NCBI RefSeq assembly: GCF_900094565.1
Contig: NZ_FMAF01000004.1
Coordinates: 186,001-250,000, forward strand
Reading direction: 5' to 3'
DNA: 64,000 nucleotides
Source of the DNA: Martinezella lusitana
Lineage (GTDB): Bacteria > Pseudomonadota > Alphaproteobacteria > Rhizobiales > Rhizobiaceae
Position numbers and translations under genes: made by a program. The notes beneath the pieces were generated by a model. The model did not search any database, was not told the DNA's origin, and worked only from the letters and a program-made list of their open reading frames with translations. Each line of letters begins with the position of its first letter. Position 1 is the first letter of the stretch. Positions 63,396 through 64,000 of this stretch are shown here, one piece after another.

Positions 63396-64000
63396 CTATC
63401 CGTTCTCATCCTCAGAACGGATATAGACCTGCAGCGTATAGCCGATATGCTCCGTCATCAGCGCCTTGGCGCGCTCGAGATCGCGGTCGAGGGCCGCTTC
63501 CATCAGCGCCGTGTGATGCTCGATCGCCATCGCATCCTGCAGGGCTGCGGCTGCCTTCTCATAGCCGATCGTCAGGCCGGCGGCGGCGCGCTGGGTCGGC
63601 GCCAGACCAAGGAAACGATGGTGGCGGCGAAGCTGGTCGGTGATGGTGGCCTGGAAGCGCAAAAGCCAGTTCGATGTCGCCGCGCTGACAAGCGCTGCAT
63701 GAAAGGCCGTATGCTTCTCGTCCCATTCGTCAGCCATCTCGTCCGAAGCGGCGTCGGGCACGATCTTGCAGCGCGACAGGCGATAATGCGCGGTGACGAC
63801 GGCCGATTCCCAATCCGGACCGCCCTTTTCGATCGATTCCAACAGCAGCGGCAGTTCGATGACCATGCGCGCCCGCATCAGGTCCTCCAGCTCCGCGCGC
63901 GATACGGGGGCGACCGCAAAGCCGCGATTGCTGACGGCCGTTACCAGCTTTTCGGCCTCCAGCCGCGACAGCGCCTCGCGAAGCGGAGTCCAGCCGACGC
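63396..64000 (-). CDS. GntR-family regulator, FadR (FCD) subgroup, 5' end outside window
   Basis: About 201 codons are visible; the frame is open to the window edge. The visible start covers the recognition helix and wing of the GntR HTH (WTPLREALSRLEAEKLVTAV, then SNRGFAVAPVSRAELEDLMRAR). The FCD domain follows, with His residues in KHTAFHAALVSAATSNW and EHHTALMEAALDRDLERAKALMTEHI. An internal ATG near 63878 is not the true start because the HTH would be lost. The target genes lie beyond the window. Confidence 0.9.
   Translation of the reverse strand, partial: VGWTPLREALSRLEAEKLVTAVSNRGFAVAPVSRAELEDLMRARMVIELPLLLESIEKGGPDWESAVVTAHYRLSRCKIVPDAASDEMADEWDEKHTAFHAALVSAATSNWLLRFQATITDQLRRHHRFLGLAPTQRAAAGLTIGYEKAAAALQDAMAIEHHTALMEAALDRDLERAKALMTEHIGYTLQVYIRSEDENG

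Overview
The window is GC-rich, densely coded chromosomal or megaplasmid DNA from an alphaproteobacterium, almost certainly a Rhizobium (Rhizobiaceae). The strongest signs are a complete rhamnose locus arranged as in Rhizobium leguminosarum (rhaDI divergent from rhaRSTPQUK), many sugar and peptide ABC operons each with its own regulator, and two rhizobial-type intergenic palindromic repeat elements. I saw no tRNA, rRNA, CRISPR, insertion sequence or prophage. Both ends cut genes: a PIG-L-like deacetylase at the left and a GntR/FadR-type regulator at the right.

Layout. 1-2183: htpG with a heat-shock-type promoter. 2625-5049: a cold-shock and small-protein locus (cspA, an S21 paralogue with a TTG start, and several tiny proteins) in which a 100-nt leader containing a hairpin occurs twice, before two different small genes. 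5129-13311: a Tat-exported hydrolase, a secreted esterase, a DJ-1/PfpI protein divergent from a GlxA-type regulator, a formamidase, a CPA2 antiporter with a cyclic-nucleotide-binding tail, and a sorbitol/xylitol-type dehydrogenase. 13569-17981: a tiny membrane protein, two DHA2 efflux transporters and a FadR-type regulator. 18306-30424: a peptide catabolic island with a ROK regulator, an M81 (MlrC-like) metallopeptidase, a FadR-type regulator with a perfect operator, a Gsi/Dpp-type ABC importer, a gamma-glutamyltransferase, a DUF1028 protein and a glutathione peroxidase. 30604-31665: a methyltransferase.

31712-39575 (minus strand): a LacI regulator followed by a xylose-isomerase-fold epimerase, a Gfo/Idh/MocA oxidoreductase and a four-gene sugar ABC importer, with two matching operators between regulator and operon. 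39769-42855: a 49-aa exported protein, an HpcH/HpaI aldolase and a second gamma-glutamyltransferase. 42922-43613: a Phd/VapC-type toxin-antitoxin pair with its operator. 43619-54643: rhamnose uptake and catabolism (importer RhaSTPQ, mutarotase RhaU, isomerase RhaI, kinase RhaK, aldolase/dehydrogenase RhaD, repressor RhaR). 54971-56077: a branched-chain amino-acid binding protein. 56260-60286 (minus): a TetR regulator and a three-gene operon (Gfo/Idh, DUF993 aldolase-like, epimerase) whose two promoter regions share a TAAC-N6-GTTA operator. 60544-62725: a BaiN-type flavoprotein and an NAD epimerase. 62726-63395: debris with fragments of an ABC ATPase and a chemotaxis receptor.

The theme is scavenging of plant and soil sugars and peptides, each module pairing a regulator with readable operators. 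No wholly new system is proven. The best candidates for something undescribed are the duplicated leader RNA in the cold-shock locus, the M81/GGT/DUF1028 peptide island, and the TetR-controlled DUF993 operon.
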